This document shows positions 23,558-35,764 of a DNA stretch of 64,000 bases, piece after piece. The translations under genes and the position numbers were made by a program. Below the pieces are notes generated by a model. The model searched no databases and was not told where the DNA came from. It was given only the letters and a program-made list of their open reading frames with translations. The stretch spans positions 124,719,681 to 124,783,680 of the forward strand of contig NC_086172.1 of the NCBI RefSeq assembly GCF_023053635.1. The letters run 5' to 3'. Source of the DNA: Elgaria multicarinata webbii (Eukaryota > Chordata > Lepidosauria > Squamata > Anguidae). Each line of letters begins with the position of its first letter. The stretch's first letter is position 1.

Positions 23558-23879
23558 TGATGTCTGCATGGGTTAAAATCTGTTAAGGATTCTGTTGCAG
23601 TACAGGGACTGGTTTTAAAATTTATCTGGCCAACAATCCTGTGATCATTATCTGTTGTGGTAGACCAGCCAAGCATAAAAGGGAGTGTGACACACAGACT
23701 GCAGAATATATAGGAAGATGGAGTCCATTATGATAAACAAAGAGCACACACAAATTAAAAGTATTTTTGTGTTTTATTTTGCATTTTGGACAGGAATTGA
23801 TTTTGGATGAATGTGTGCAGCAGAGACCTCTGGGTTGATAATATCAGTTTGAAAGCATGGTTAGCATTATTCAACAAGA

Positions 23880-24005
23880 ATGCTTTATTTGTTTATAAAT
23901 TTATTCCCTGCATCCCCATAAACGTTTGCCCAAGGCAGCTAACAATAATAAATTACTGTAAAAGAAGAAGTACTACTACTACTATTAGGCTGGGTGCATA
24001 GAAAT
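23880..24005 (-). mobile_element. L2-like LINE 3' end fragment
   Basis: TTTGTTTATAAATTTATTCCCTGC...CAAGGCAGCTAACAATAATAAA is the reversed tail and 3' UTR of an L2-type element, followed by a short (ACT)n run. Confidence 0.5.
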
Positions 24006-24543
24006 AGAAACAGAAGAAATGAAGGTTTGTATGCTAACTTTCTCCTCTGTATCATTTGAGATGGTGTGCAACCTAATGCTGTGCTTAAAACGAATGTTCT
24101 CACTTCATAGGCCTCATTTCCACCCCCATTTTTATGACTTTGCAAAATTACTAAAAGGGGGTTTGAATTCTTAATTTTACAAGGTAAAATGTATTAATAT
24201 GGATCTATTTTACAAGGCAAAGCGTTGCACAACATCTGACTCACCACCAAGCCAAATGCAATCCACCCACCAGTATTGTGACCTGCCAGGTGCTTGAAAT
24301 CTTCCCACCTCTGTTCTTGCAGTTCCAGCCCATGGATGGCTGGTGGTGGTCTTGCATTTGGTTTTGTGAGTCACAAATTGTGCAGGCCTGTGTTGCATCC
24401 TAAATGCAGCTGGGCTCGACGGCACTATTTGTGTTCAGTTGTAAGCAAGCAGACTCATTGGCTAATGAAGAAAACACTGCATTTGTACTACATGACGTTC
24501 AGATTGTTAGATTGCTTCAGGGATCTCTATTCCAGTTTCTAAC

Positions 24544-24690
24544 TATTAGTTTTTTTGTTTTTTGTTTTATAATATTTCTTTATTGAATTTTACATAGATA
24601 ACAGAAATATCCAGTAATATCAAGTCACATCAAACATAACATGATAAAACACCTGATTAATTTGGTTCATCGCTGATCGTATTAGTTTTG
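24544..24690 (-). mobile_element. Short L1-like retrotransposon insertion with target-site duplication
   Basis: Flanked by direct repeats TATTAGTTTT (24544-24553 and 24680-24689). The insert begins with a T-rich stretch and TTTCTTTATTGAATTTTACA, the reverse of an A-tailed L1-like 3' end. Strongly 5'-truncated. Confidence 0.6.
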
Positions 24691-25079
24691 AAAGTGCACA
24701 CTTTTCTTGTTATTACATGTCCTCCTACTGTGGGAATTTTGTGCCTCCTGTGAGTGACAGCATCTTAGTCACTCACCACTGGAGGAACAGATCTATATGT
24801 ACATTCTTTTGGCACTGAGACACCACCTTCCAATTGAACTGAAAGGGAAGCCCATGTGCACAGTTGAGGCACATGCCCATTGGAGCATGCACTGGGCTTT
24901 GAATTGGGGTCACGTGAATAGTGATTTCTACAAATTTGTTAAGGGGTCCTTGTGAAGAAATTGGAAATTGCCACTGAAAGGAAACAAAAATATGGCTGTG
25001 AAATGAGCACACAGTGGGAAGAATCCAACAGGGCACTGATGCAGTCGCTGATTTTCTGCCCCACCAATTCCCTTTCTCA

Positions 25080-25370
25080 AGCAGTGAGTTCCACTGATTT
25101 CATTGCACAAGCGGCACCAACGACTTACACAAGGGAAATTTAGCACTTCCTAAAGAAAGCCCCGAAACGAGCTAAAATGTTCATTTCTGGAAGGAAGCAG
25201 ATTGGTGGAGCTCCGTTACACGAGCTCTGCCAACTGCTATCTTCCAGAAATGAGCATTTCCACTCTTTTTGGGTTGCCCCAGAAGCACTAAATTACCATT
25301 GCACAAACAGTAGGGGCCAATACCGCAATTGGGTCATAAGAGAATCAGATTCTGCCCAGTGTTTCAGATA
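25080..25370. mobile_element. Fold-back MITE-like element
   Basis: Imperfect palindrome centred near 25,220: TTCATTTCTGGAAGG and its complement TATCTTCCAGAAATGAGC, with further paired blocks outward to about 25,100 and 25,340. Non-coding. Confidence 0.45.
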
Positions 25371-25465
25371 TGTACCTTATTTATTTGAGTTGCTGTTGTA
25401 ATGGACAAAACAGAGCTATATCTGGGGTTGCTAACTCTAAACCCTGAGAGGCCTTCTTACTTAAA

Positions 25466-25492
25466 ACACACACACACACACACACACACACA
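25466..25492. repeat. (CA)n microsatellite
   Basis: Uninterrupted CA dinucleotides. Confidence 0.95.
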
Positions 25493-27000
25493 ACCCATAC
25501 GAGGGTTTAACCAGGTGTAACTTCAGCGTTGTCCTAGTGCAGCAGTGTTTAGAGAGGCTGCCTCTACTGGAATGTTTTCTTTCTATGCAACTCTTAAAAA
25601 TAAAGTAGCTCTCAAAGTTTGAAATCAGCAACCTTACATTCTGAAAAGGAGGTTTCTCAAGAGAGCAGGTAAGATTGTTAAAGTGCTTCACCTTTTTATG
25701 GAGGAACTTGCAAGGGCCACTTAAAAGGAAATTGGAAGATGAAATCTTCATGGGGTTGACTGCTCACAAACTGGAGATCATCTAGCTTGTTCCTTTACAG
25801 ATTCTGAGGCAACAGAAGAGGATGTAGCTGCAGCTGTGCCCCCCACCCTACTTTTCCACTGGCTGCTCTGCTGTGAGGTAAAACAAGAGCCCTACTTGCT
25901 CTAGCAGGCAGTACAGTGTGCCGTGGGACTGTGGGAGGAGAAGCCACAGCTGCATCCTCTCCTCTTGTGGCTGTGGAGCTGTTAAAGAGACAGGTGAGAT
26001 TTCTAGCTTGCAACCTGGTAACCCACAGGCAGGAAGACTGAGTTGCAATCTGGCAACTTGACTGCCTCATCATGAAAAGCTCCAGCTTCCCCTTCGAGTG
26101 CAGTGAGTCCATCGAAAGTCTTGCTGTAAGTCAACTGGCTTGACTACTCATGGAAGTCGGAGAGCACAATACGGTTCCAAGATGGCTTAGTAATTTCTAA
26201 ACAAGCTCATTAAAATGATCTGGTGTACTTTGATCCTCAGAACTGTAGTAGTTCGAAAGGGCATATTTTTCTTCTCTGAAAAGCAGTTGCCAGGTGAGAG
26301 TACTGATAAAGTACGTTGTAGACCTTTATTAAGAAAGCTGGATCCAGTCAATTAAATAGGGGCTGATGAACTCCTTGTGGTATAATGGATAACCAAGACA
26401 GAATGAGGTGATGATAAGTGAGAACAGGGAAAATGAGGTTTTGTACAGCCTGCTCTCCCCCCTTGTAGCTGATTATTAGATGTCAAAAGTCTTTTGATGC
26501 AGACGAATAAGATTTACAAGAATGACTCACAGATCACACAAGATAGGCCAGGTTGGACCTGTTTATTCTCTCTTTTATGACATGTTGAAAAGCAATGACA
26601 AGAATTCTCAAAGCTTGGAAAGCCATTGAATAACTTCAGATTCTCAGAGTTAATTTCATATATTCCACTTTTGCAATGGACAGTTTGCAATAGAATTTCA
26701 GTTTTGACTTCCTCCTATAGTCACAGTTTGGTATAGATTTCTTTCCTATTTGATCATAAATAAACCCCAAACCCCTGTAAATGATAGTTCTTTTCAAGTC
26801 AAGTTTCCATGCGAGGCAGAGGCTTTCTCTCGTTTTGAAACTCAACCAGGTGTTTAATGGGAGAGCAACCAAGCACTTCCCCTAAAGCAGGGGGGGTGCC
26901 CTCCGGTGCGTGGGACAAATTTTGCCTGCCAGTCTGGTCTGTGAGGCCTCAGGGATGGCCCCTCCAAGCCCTACCCCTTTAGGGCTAACGTGGAGAGGAG
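25493..27000. other. Intergenic DNA, nothing recognised
   Basis: Open frames on the minus strand at 25795-26112 lack any known domain. A GC-rich scrap at 26885-27000 may be a decayed hAT-type left end (AGCAGGGGGGGTGCCC). Confidence 0.45.
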
Positions 27001-27545
27001 TCTCTGCTGTTTAGCTTCATCCGACATACCTGTTTCCCTTGAATTATTCCCTACAGCGTTTAGCTGTCGTCATTGTTGTTGTTGCTAGCTAAATCACACC
27101 CTGGGTGGCAGCGCTCCTAAGATCCTTTGCATACCAGAAAATGGGTTTAAGGGGGGGAAATGTTAAAAAATCATTAAAAATCAATGGATGACCCAATCCG
27201 ATTCAAATTTGGTGTGCTTAAAGCTCTCCGTAATATCTATTACTATGCCAATTTTGATGTCTCTATCTTTAAAACTTACGCAGATGTAAGCATTTGTTTA
27301 ATTTTTCTTTAAACATATCAAATCCTGCTCCTGCGTCCCCAGTGGCCGCTCGGAAAACAACAAATGATTCGCTCCAAAAGTAGTACCAAAATAGGTGGGT
27401 TCTTTTGCCTTTGAAGCACAATTAAAGCTGGATGCACGGGAGTACTTCACAGTCAAAGCAGATTATAAACTGGAAAACTTCGGAGTCCTTTGCACGCAAT
27501 TCGCAGTGATTGCATAGTATAACGCTGGTGTGATAAAGCTCGTTA
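27001..27545. mobile_element. Unclassified dispersed repeat, copy A
   Basis: About 545 bases that align by eye through most of their length with 34187-34680. Strong blocks are CCTTTGCATACCAG, AAATTTGGTGTGCTTAAAGC, CTTACGCAGATGTAAGCATT and AATTCGCAGTGATTGCA. No convincing frame. The family cannot be named from sequence alone. Confidence 0.7.
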
Positions 27546-28340
27546 TCTCTGATCACTAATCCTCCCAATTTGGAAAGTGTGCAGTTTTCCTCAACAGGTG
27601 TAGTGTGGGACAGGCAAAGTCCTGTTCCCTACCAAAGTGCTGGCTTGTGGCGTTTCAGCCATGGATCAGATGATGCCAGTGTGTGTGGTTCCACCCTCTG
27701 ATATCATCCGGCCCATGGAGGGCTGTGGGTGGGTGGGTGGGTGTCATCTCCCCCTGCCCCAATTTAAGTTCCTCACCCAAAGGATCACGCTTGCAGTTTG
27801 GGATTGCTTCTTGATCCATCAGTGCCACTGGAGGTACAGACAGCCTTGGTAGCATGATGTGGCTGTTATCAGCTTAGGCTGTTTCTAAGGCCAGAGAGAA
27901 CTGAACTACAGAAAATACAAACAGTGATAATTAATTAACATAACAGTGGCCTATAAAACTGTATCTTCTTACATTGAAAATGCTGTAAGAATTGATACTA
28001 TCTAACAGAATTTGACAACAGCAGTTAGCAACATTCATGCTAAGGTCTGTAGGATAATGGAAACACAACTGTGGTTAACATCATTGCACTTCTACTTCAT
28101 TTCCAATTTCAGCAAAACATTTAGATATGGAAACTTCATAACTCATTACAGAAAGTGACCCCAAGTTAAATGTTAGACCTGGCAACAATGTTACTACATG
28201 TCACAATTTACAGAATTTCTTAAAATTTAAAACTGAATGATCTTTAGTAAGATCCCAGTATACTTCCACCCCCCACCATTTTGTTTTTAAAAGGTATATG
28301 AAATTTAACCAGAGTCATATATTCAAGTATGATTCTATGG
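27546..28340. other. Intergenic DNA, mostly unique-looking
   Basis: No repeat recognised from about 27,850 to 28,250. That stretch is AT-rich, with ATTAATTAACAT and AACTGTGGTTAAC (a RUNX-type motif). It could be regulatory, but there is no further support. Confidence 0.35.
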
Positions 28341-28385
28341 CAGAGGTGGGGGACCTCAGTCCCAGGATCCCAATCTGGCCTCACC

Positions 28386-28600
28386 CACTTTCCCCCAATA
28401 TTATTATTATTACTACTACTACTACTACTACTATTATTATTACTATTATTTACATTAAGCTCTCTGGGCAGTTTACAAAAGTAAAAACAGTGAACATTAA
28501 AAAATATATACAAAAATTAAACCATAAAAAGCATAAAATACAAATAAAAACAGACAATATCCATTTAAAAACAACTATTCTGGGGTCAGTTAAAAAACTC
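28386..28600 (-). mobile_element. L2-like LINE 3' end with expanded ATT/ACT tail
   Basis: The microsatellite (ATT)n(ACT)n(ATT)n at 28386-28450 occupies the usual tail position. It is followed by AAGCTCTCTGGGCAGTTTACAAAAG, the reversed L2 end. A hAT-type left scrap (GCAGAGGTGGGGGACCTC) lies directly to its left. Confidence 0.65.
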
Positions 28601-29170
28601 AACATTTGATAGTTTTCCAGCTTTTCTGCAGTTCTCCCACATTCTAAAAGACTGGTGTACCTCCACTCAGCCTTACGTACGGTGAGTAAGAGCCAATTTG
28701 TTTTGCATTTTTGCTTCCTCCCCTACCCCATCCCACCTCATCCCTTTGTCTTTGGCCCCAGCCATCCCTGGAACACAGCTCGTGAGTTCCTCCAAAACTG
28801 AATTGGGCTTTATGCATACAACTGGAGTGATGTAAGCAGATGTCTCCACCCTCTCCTCCCCAAAGCACCTCCTCCAGACCCCAGAAAATGCTATATAGAG
28901 ATTCGAGGGACCCTGTTGAATGGGGTGAGCTGTGGAGGTGGTGGGGGGAGATGGGATCCCCAAAACTTGTACAGAAGCACCTTCCATGAGTATGGAGTCC
29001 TTCTGTCAATCTAGGCAGATCCTGGATCTAATGCTATACATTTGTGGAGTCCTTATTTACTATTGACTAGTTCTGTGATGACCTACTTCTTGTGTATTAT
29101 GGTATCCACTGCATATGCAAGCAGAAGAACAAGTTACCAAGTGGGGGAGTATATAAATTTTTTATTTAAT

Positions 29171-29413
29171 ACAATGGATTGCATCCAGAGTTCAGCTAGT
29201 GCTGGAAGAAGGAGCAGGGTGACATTTTTTTTTATCTGTACCTCCTCCTGTGTGCCCCCCAAAAGCTGCTCTGGAAAGAACAATGTGGGAGGGGGCATTG
29301 GAGGCTGCCTCAAGTGGGAAGCCTCTGGCTCTCAGTTTCCTCTGTGGATTGGAGGATTCCTTCTGTTAGCAGTGGCACTGGGAGCTGGGGAGAGTCTGGA
29401 TCCAATGCATTGT
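29171..29413. mobile_element. Fold-back MITE, about 243 bp
   Basis: Terminal inverted repeats ACAATGGATTGCATCCAGA and TCTGGATCCAATGCATTGT. Interior arms around CAGCTAGTGCTGGAAGAAGG also pair with the right side. Confidence 0.6.
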
Positions 29414-29873
29414 GGGTTTGAATAAGAAGAGCAATGGGGAAGGATGGAGAAGAAGGGATGTCAGTTATTAATGTTACAGAGCTAATGGTTAAGTCGGTAG
29501 AAGGTTAATTTCTGAGGGACTTTCACCTGCTATAAACAGCATGACCAGTCAGGATGTGGCTAGCAGCTCTGCTCCTCCCATTATAAACTTGCGTTTTATT
29601 TCAAAAGTATTCACTTCTTCGTTTGGTTTCCCTTTTATGAAGTGAAACCTGAGGTCACAGTGCCATGTTTAAATGGTTTGGTGAAAGTTCATCAAATGAA
29701 GTAACTGTTTGTGATTTTGTATAGGGAGAGTGCCTCACATCGTGTGGTAATAATCTTTCCTTTCTTTCACAACTGTAAAAGAGTTTCCCGTCATTCACCA
29801 GCCCCTTGCAATGGCTCTATATTCCAGCATTCAGTATAACATTAAAAACTTGATTTCAAAGAATGATAGAACA

Positions 29874-30228
29874 ATATATAAGTTCCATCACACCGGGGGT
29901 TAACACGCTCCCTACCTTCACCTCTCCACCTGTGTTTTTGTTCCTCAGTTACTTCCTCTTTTCAAAAGAGGAAGTACCCAATGAGCACGAAGCCCATTGA
30001 GTCCGCTGTTCTAATGGCACTGCTTCTCCTGCATACAGCAAGAGAGAGCAGCAATTCCGTGTTTAAAAATACATCAGACTTAATGAGTGTTTTTTTTTTT
30101 GTTGCGCAAGGAAGGCCAGAAGGCGCACAGGAGGCAGACAACATCATGTGGGGGACCTGAGCAAACTTCGTGAGTGCCCAGTAACGAGCATGCAATAAAA
30201 CGCTCGTCGGATGGAGCTTTATAACTCA
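29874..30228. mobile_element. Non-autonomous DNA transposon-like repeat
   Basis: The left end TATAAGTTCCATCACACCGG and the right end (reverse complement TATAAAGCTCCATCCGACGAG) look like decayed terminal inverted repeats. The interior shares the GACAACATCATGTGGG block with 17580-17835. Confidence 0.5.
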
Positions 30229-30493
30229 GGGGTAGTATCTGCAATCTCTTCAGTATGATTGCAGTTTGGGAAAATGGGTTGACTTTCTAAATGCATATTA
30301 TGCTTTTAGGCTGTGTCAGCATAACCATGGCCAGACTCTTTGGTATGTGATGTCCAAAAGATGTCCCATTCCAATCATTTGTGGGAGACTGCAGCCACCT
30401 CGGCATTTCCACTAGGTGCCAATATGGCAAGAATGGAAGAGAGACGCTCCAACGTGACAGTTCTGTGGTGTGTGATGACTGCCCTCAACCTAC

Positions 30494-31420
30494 ATTAAGA
30501 ACATAAAAAGAGTTATGCTGGATCAGACCAAGGGGCCATCTAGTCCAGCATTTTGTTCACACAGTGGCCAATCAGCTGCTCATGAGAAACCCACAAACAG
30601 GACATGAGTGCCCCTTCCTGCCCGGGTTCCCTAGCAATTGGTGTATATAGGAATATTACCTCCGATATTGGAGGTAGCATATAGCCATCAGGACTAGAAG
30701 CTATTGATGGATTTCTCCTCCATAAATATGTCCAATCCCCCCCTTTTTTTAAAAAAAATATTTTAATTTTTCTACAATACTTAAACATACACCAATACAA
30801 TTAAAGAAACAACATACTACATAAATGTTGAATAAATATTGAATAACAATAATATAATATCTATATAACATAATCAAACATAACATATAAGTGCTCCCCC
30901 CACCTCGGGATCTCATTCCTGATTCCAAAATACTTTCTTCTGCTGGTGGCTTCCCACTTCCCTTAAAAAACACAAATATTAGGAACTGTTTCCAAATTCC
31001 TTCAAAATCATTTGTTTTAGCTATGTCCAATCCCCCTTTAAACCCATCCAAAGTAGTGAACATCACTACATCTTGTGGAAGTAAATTCCATAGTTTATCT
31101 ATGCGCTGAAGAAATACTTTCTTTATCTAACTGGAATCTCTTACCAATCAGCTTCATGGCATAACCCTGGGTTCTAGTATTATGTGAGTGGGACAAAAGT
31201 CTTTTACTACTCACCTTTTTCCTAAGCTAAACAATCCCAGCTGTTATAGCCTTTCCTCATAGGGGAGTTGCACCAGCCCCTTGATCATTTTAGTTGCCCT
31301 TTTTTGCCCTTTTTCCAGCTCTACAATATCCCTTTTTAGATGCCAGTGATGAGAACTGTACACAGTGTTTTAAGTGTGGTCGCACCATACATTTGTATAC
31401 GGGAATTATGATCTTGGCAA
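30494..31420 (-). mobile_element. CR1 LINE 3' portion, interrupted by an L1-like insertion
   Basis: Low-coordinate end AAGAACATAAAAAGAGTTATGC is the CR1 3' UTR shared with 15957. The high-coordinate end is decayed CR1 coding sequence, parallel to the copy at 15957-16735. Interrupted by the insertion at 30742-31021. Confidence 0.8.
30742..31021 (-). mobile_element. L1-like retrotransposon fragment inserted in CR1
   Basis: Flanked by an exact 15-base target-site duplication TATGTCCAATCCCCC (30727-30741 and 31022-31036). The insert starts with a T-rich run, i.e. a reversed poly(A). About 280 bases, strongly 5'-truncated. Confidence 0.8.
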
Positions 31421-31451
31421 GGAGGGGCTTCAAATAGAGTGGGACGTATCA

Positions 31452-31626
31452 TGTTTGGCAAAGCAGATACTCTTTGCTTTGTGGTAATATGCTGTGAAGC
31501 AGATACCCTGGTCAGCAACTTTGAGTATTTGTTTTGTTGTTTTTATTTTGTTTGGCAAAGCAGATGCTCTTTGCTTTGAAGTACTGTGGGTTGTGAAGCA
31601 GATACTCTGGTCAGCAACTCTGAGCC
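31452..31626. repeat. Two-copy tandem duplication, unit about 98 bases
   Basis: The blocks TTTGGCAAAGCAGAT-CTCTTTGCTTTG and GTGAAGCAGATAC-CTGGTCAGCAACT-TGAG occur twice in order, in copies at about 31453-31525 and 31551-31625. Confidence 0.8.
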
Positions 31627-31629
31627 AAA

Positions 31630-32224
31630 GAAACAAAACAGTATTTGTTGTTCAACTAAAGTAGTGCTCAGTTGCCTAGTTAAAGAGTTACTGGACGTTA
31701 CCTGTTCTTATCGTCTTGCAGTGCAAGGAGCAAAGGGCTTAATAGGTTACCTGACTTGTTGCCGATTACAATTAAAGAGGCACAATCGAGAAACCCAGAT
31801 GACCTACCTTTTCTTTTAGATCTCCATCCAAAAGTCTCTCAACTCTGCCAGAATTCTTTGGTGCTCTTTTAATTAAAACAGAAAACAAACCATAAATCCT
31901 CCACAACCAAACTTTTATCAGAGCTATTGCATGTGAGTTACCCTGAAATAACAAATGGCTGGTATGTCATTAATGAGCACCCCTTGGCTGTAAGAAGGCC
32001 CACAACCATTCTACTCAGATATGGTAAAGGATTCAAGGCAAAACAGGAGGGAAATCTGTGGAGAAATACAGTCAAGCCCTATATTTTAAAACCCCTTTTA
32101 TAAATAATTGAGATCAAATATCCTGTCAGGAAGCTAGAAGAAATGTGCAAAAAAGAGTGCTTGAGAGTGAGTGAGATGGGGTGAGACTTACTGAATGACT
32201 CTGTTACTCCACCCATTCAGGATC

Positions 32225-32271
<47 letters not shown>

Positions 32272-33385
32272 TGAGGGAACCTCCCCTCAGTCAAATTCTA
32301 TGCTATTAGACCAGGGCTGAGGTAGATAGCCTAGCTTATTTCATACTTTAAGATGAAAAAACTCATACTGAGGAAGTCTTTTTGTGATGCAATGGAACAA
32401 TTGGATTGTGTCTCTCACACTCTGCTTGGGGCTGAGAAAGGTAGCTATGCTCTCTCCAGAGCCTAAAGAAGACTTTAAATTTATTCTAATCATGGTAGAG
32501 AATCTTGGTTAAGTATCAATAACAGAGAGCGATCTCATGAATCCATGTAATACGAGTTAGAGGGATGACACCTCTCCTTTCATAATACTTTTGCACCTTC
32601 TTGTGGTCACTGTCTTTATTGTCCTTAAGGTGTCACACATACTGTCATCTGCATGGCAGTGAGAAATTTTTGGTATTATTGATACACACGTTTACCCTGG
32701 AATCCAAACTTTTGTTTTAAATATAGCATTATTTTCATTGTGACTATGATGGAAACAGACCCATTTTAAAGACTCTGAGAGGCCCTGGTGGCTGAATGTT
32801 CATTTGGAGCCCGCCTTCCTTCTCATTGTACCCTGCATCAATGTCATATTTTTCTCAGTTGGGACGTATTGTTTATCAGTGTTGATGTGGTCCCCTCCAT
32901 ATGTGGGACCCAGGACAATACCCCCTCCTCACTGCTTTAATGGGAATCATTCAGGTGAGAACCACACAATGAATGAATACATGTTTGTATGCAGTTTGCA
33001 CTAATTCCATTCAACTCAGTCAGTTCTGAGATACAGTGCAGATTATTTAAAATATTGTGGTTATTTTATGAAGCCGCACTATTGATCCCTTTAGCAAATA
33101 CCTCCAGCAAATGTACTTGTCTTATCTTCCTAAACTGCAATTGGGATGCCAACTGAACTAGATAAATACTCATCCCCTGCTACCCCTCCTATCTCGCTTC
33201 CTTCCCTCTGTTGCCTTCTCCTTGTTGAATTTTAGATCGTGAGCTCCTCAGGGCACAACGGCAGGGCTTTTTTTGTTATTTTATAAGGCAACATGCACAT
33301 TGTTGTCACGTTGTTGATGATGATGTTAATGTTACTGTTGTTAAACTAGATGCTCTGCCCAGGTGATAAAACCTACATCTACAGG
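31630..33385. other. Intergenic DNA with an ATT microsatellite
   Basis: (ATT)n at 32226-32271. The rest is unassigned; no gene seen. A short decayed LINE tail is possible at 33225-33310. Confidence 0.5.
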
Positions 33386-33392
33386 CTTTGAA

Positions 33393-33714
33393 ACTATTTA
33401 TTTATTTCAAACATTTGTATCCCGCCCTATATCATAAGATCTCAGGGCGGCGTACAGATAAAAGCATACAGTATAAAACAATAAATATGCACAGTTAAAA
33501 ACAAATTAAACCATGAACCAAGTTAAAACAATATATAATTTAAAAGCAGTTAAAACAGTTAAAACAATGTGCCATCTATATTGTACAATTTATATTGTAT
33601 TTTATATTATGGTTTTATACTGTTGTTTTATACTTTGAATGGTTTTAATTTTTGTGAACCGCCCAGAGAGCTCCAGCTATTGGGCGGTATAGAAATGTAA
33701 TAAATAAATAAATC
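33393..33714. mobile_element. Two L2-like 3' ends joined with tails outward
   Basis: 33393-33570 is an L2-type 3' end on the minus strand (TATTTATTTCAAACATTTGTATCCCGCCC). About 33588-33714 is a different L2-type 3' end on the plus strand (GTGAACCGCCCAGAGAGC...GGCGGTATAGAAATGTAATAAATAAA). Both are 5'-truncated and their truncated ends abut. Confidence 0.7.
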
Positions 33715-34186
33715 TTGGTGAATTTAACATGAGCCTTATTTGGGGGTGGGGGCAGTATTATGATAGTAAAGGAAATGTTGTGTTATAGGATGAGAAACAA
33801 AATGGTTCAGTATTTGTATTTTGTTGGTTTTGTTTGTAAGGAAATGAGGAGTAAAAATATTTAAAATAATAAGCATTGGAACTGAAGGCATGTCCACTTC
33901 CAGAGCTCTTGAAAGGTTTCTTCCTAAGCTATATAGCACTGCCTGCAGCATAAATCTTTTCAAATATGGGACTATGCTCAGCAGCTCTTCTCAAAGGTTC
34001 AGCCCCTCCGAAAAGTAGGTGCTCAACATTCCTCCATTTACTCCCCTGCACTGGACCAGGCTCTTTAAATCTCAGGAAGGAAACAGGTGTGGCTTTGATG
34101 GGGTGGGGCGGGAATGCACTAGCACCGTCCCACATCTGTCTGTTCCACCTTCACATACAGGTTGAATCACAGTCCATGGCCATAGC

Positions 34187-34680
34187 GACTTTTAAAGCTT
34201 CATCCCACGTACCTGCTTCCCTCACATTATCCCGGTGGCCCTAAGCTTTCGTGGTTGTGGTTGTTTTTGCTACCAGGCGACAGCAATCCTTTGCATACCA
34301 GGAAGTGAGTTTAAGGGGGAAATGTAAAAAATCATTAAAAATCAACGAATGACCCTATTCAATTCAAATTTGGTGTGCTTAAAGCTCTCCCTCATATCTA
34401 TTACTGTGCCAATTTTGGTGTCTTTATCTTTAAAGCTTACGCAGATGTAAGCATTTCTTTAAAATCCTGCTCCTGCACCCCAGCAGCGGCTTGGAAGATA
34501 CGCTCAGAAAGTAGGGGCTAAATATGGCAAATCTTTTGGCTTTATTGCACAATTAAGGCAGGATGCATGGGAGTACTTCACAATCAAAGCAGATAATAAG
34601 GTGGAAAACTTCTGAGTTCTTTGCATGCAATTCGCAGTGATTGCACAGTATAACACTGGTGTGATAAAGCTCTTACTCTG
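34187..34680. mobile_element. Unclassified dispersed repeat, copy B
   Basis: Same family and orientation as 27001-27545, with small indels between them. About 7 kb apart, so this looks like dispersion and not tandem duplication. Confidence 0.7.
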
Positions 34681-34844
34681 AGATGAGACAAATGAGGAGG
34701 TCTGAACAAGGTACTTAAGGAATGGTATGCTTATGATGTGAGAAGCATCCTTCCATTCCTGATTGTGCTGGGCCATGAAAAGTCACTGTAAGGTGAAGTG
34801 CTCATCTATAGGAGCAATTAATGCAGCAGCTCCACCACCACTTG

Positions 34845-35045
34845 GAGCCTTGTAACATTAAGGGCTCTGTTTGAAACCCAACCTCCGGCCCAGTTAGCTG
34901 GGGGAAAGGTAATCACGGCCGGGGAAGGTAACGGCAAACCACCCCACTATAAGGCCTGCCAAGAAAACATCAGCGAAAGCTGGCGTCCCTCCAAGAGTCA
35001 GTAATGACTCAGTGCTTGCACGAGAGGTTCCTTTCCTTCCTTCCG
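34845..35045 (+). mobile_element. SINE with BovB-like 3' tail
   Basis: The conserved tail GGGGAAGGTAACGGCAAACC, CTGCCAAGAAAACATCAGCG, GAGTCAGTAATGACTC and GTGCTTGCACGAGAG is followed by (CCTTT)n. These blocks mark the squamate SINE/BovB tail family. The 5' head is too decayed to call its RNA origin. Confidence 0.65.
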
Positions 35046-35764
35046 GCCATTATACTGATGGGTGGTTTGCTTATAAAATTATTAAAACTTATAAAATATT
35101 ATAATATAAATGGAAAATCGAGGCCACGAGACAGTGACTTTCCTAAAATCATTCATGATTTCGTGTCTGAGCAAAGTTCTGAACTTTGGTCTTTGAGTTC
35201 AATGCTAAATTCTTTAGCCACTAATCCATACTGGCGGTAATAGTTCTACCAATCTCCAAAGGGTGTTTTGCTTTTCTCATGTATTTCAGCCAGTTCACGA
35301 GGATCTTATTGGTTATAGTTCTAGGAGCTGCTGGTTCAGCTCTTCCAACACGTCATTCTGTCAGGACACCCAGTGACCTGGTTAATCTCTAGCTCTTCAC
35401 TTCTGACTTCTGCTTGTAAATGATTTATCAACTGGCGTGGATCCCTGTTTGCTTAAGGAGGCGTGTAGTGACCTCTGGCATGCCCTGTGTACAGAGATGC
35501 AAACTCCATCATTGATTCTGACCTTTGGTGCAAGAAGCAAAAGGCCACCTCACAGCAAGGGCTGGAAGTGAAAGTGGACATAAGGACCTGTGGGCATAAT
35601 GCTGTGATGCCACTAGAAGACATACTATGAGCAGGGCAGAGGGAGTTACTGTACAACACTGGTCTTTGGCAGAACTACGTTCATCATTGAGAACATCTCA
35701 AAGAAGCGTATTAACTGATATTTCTGGCTCATATCTAATGTGCACAGCAATGTATGTAGATTAG

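Noticed and set aside
31452-31626. CRISPR-like array
   Set aside because: Only two long imperfect copies, no short regular spacers, and a vertebrate context.
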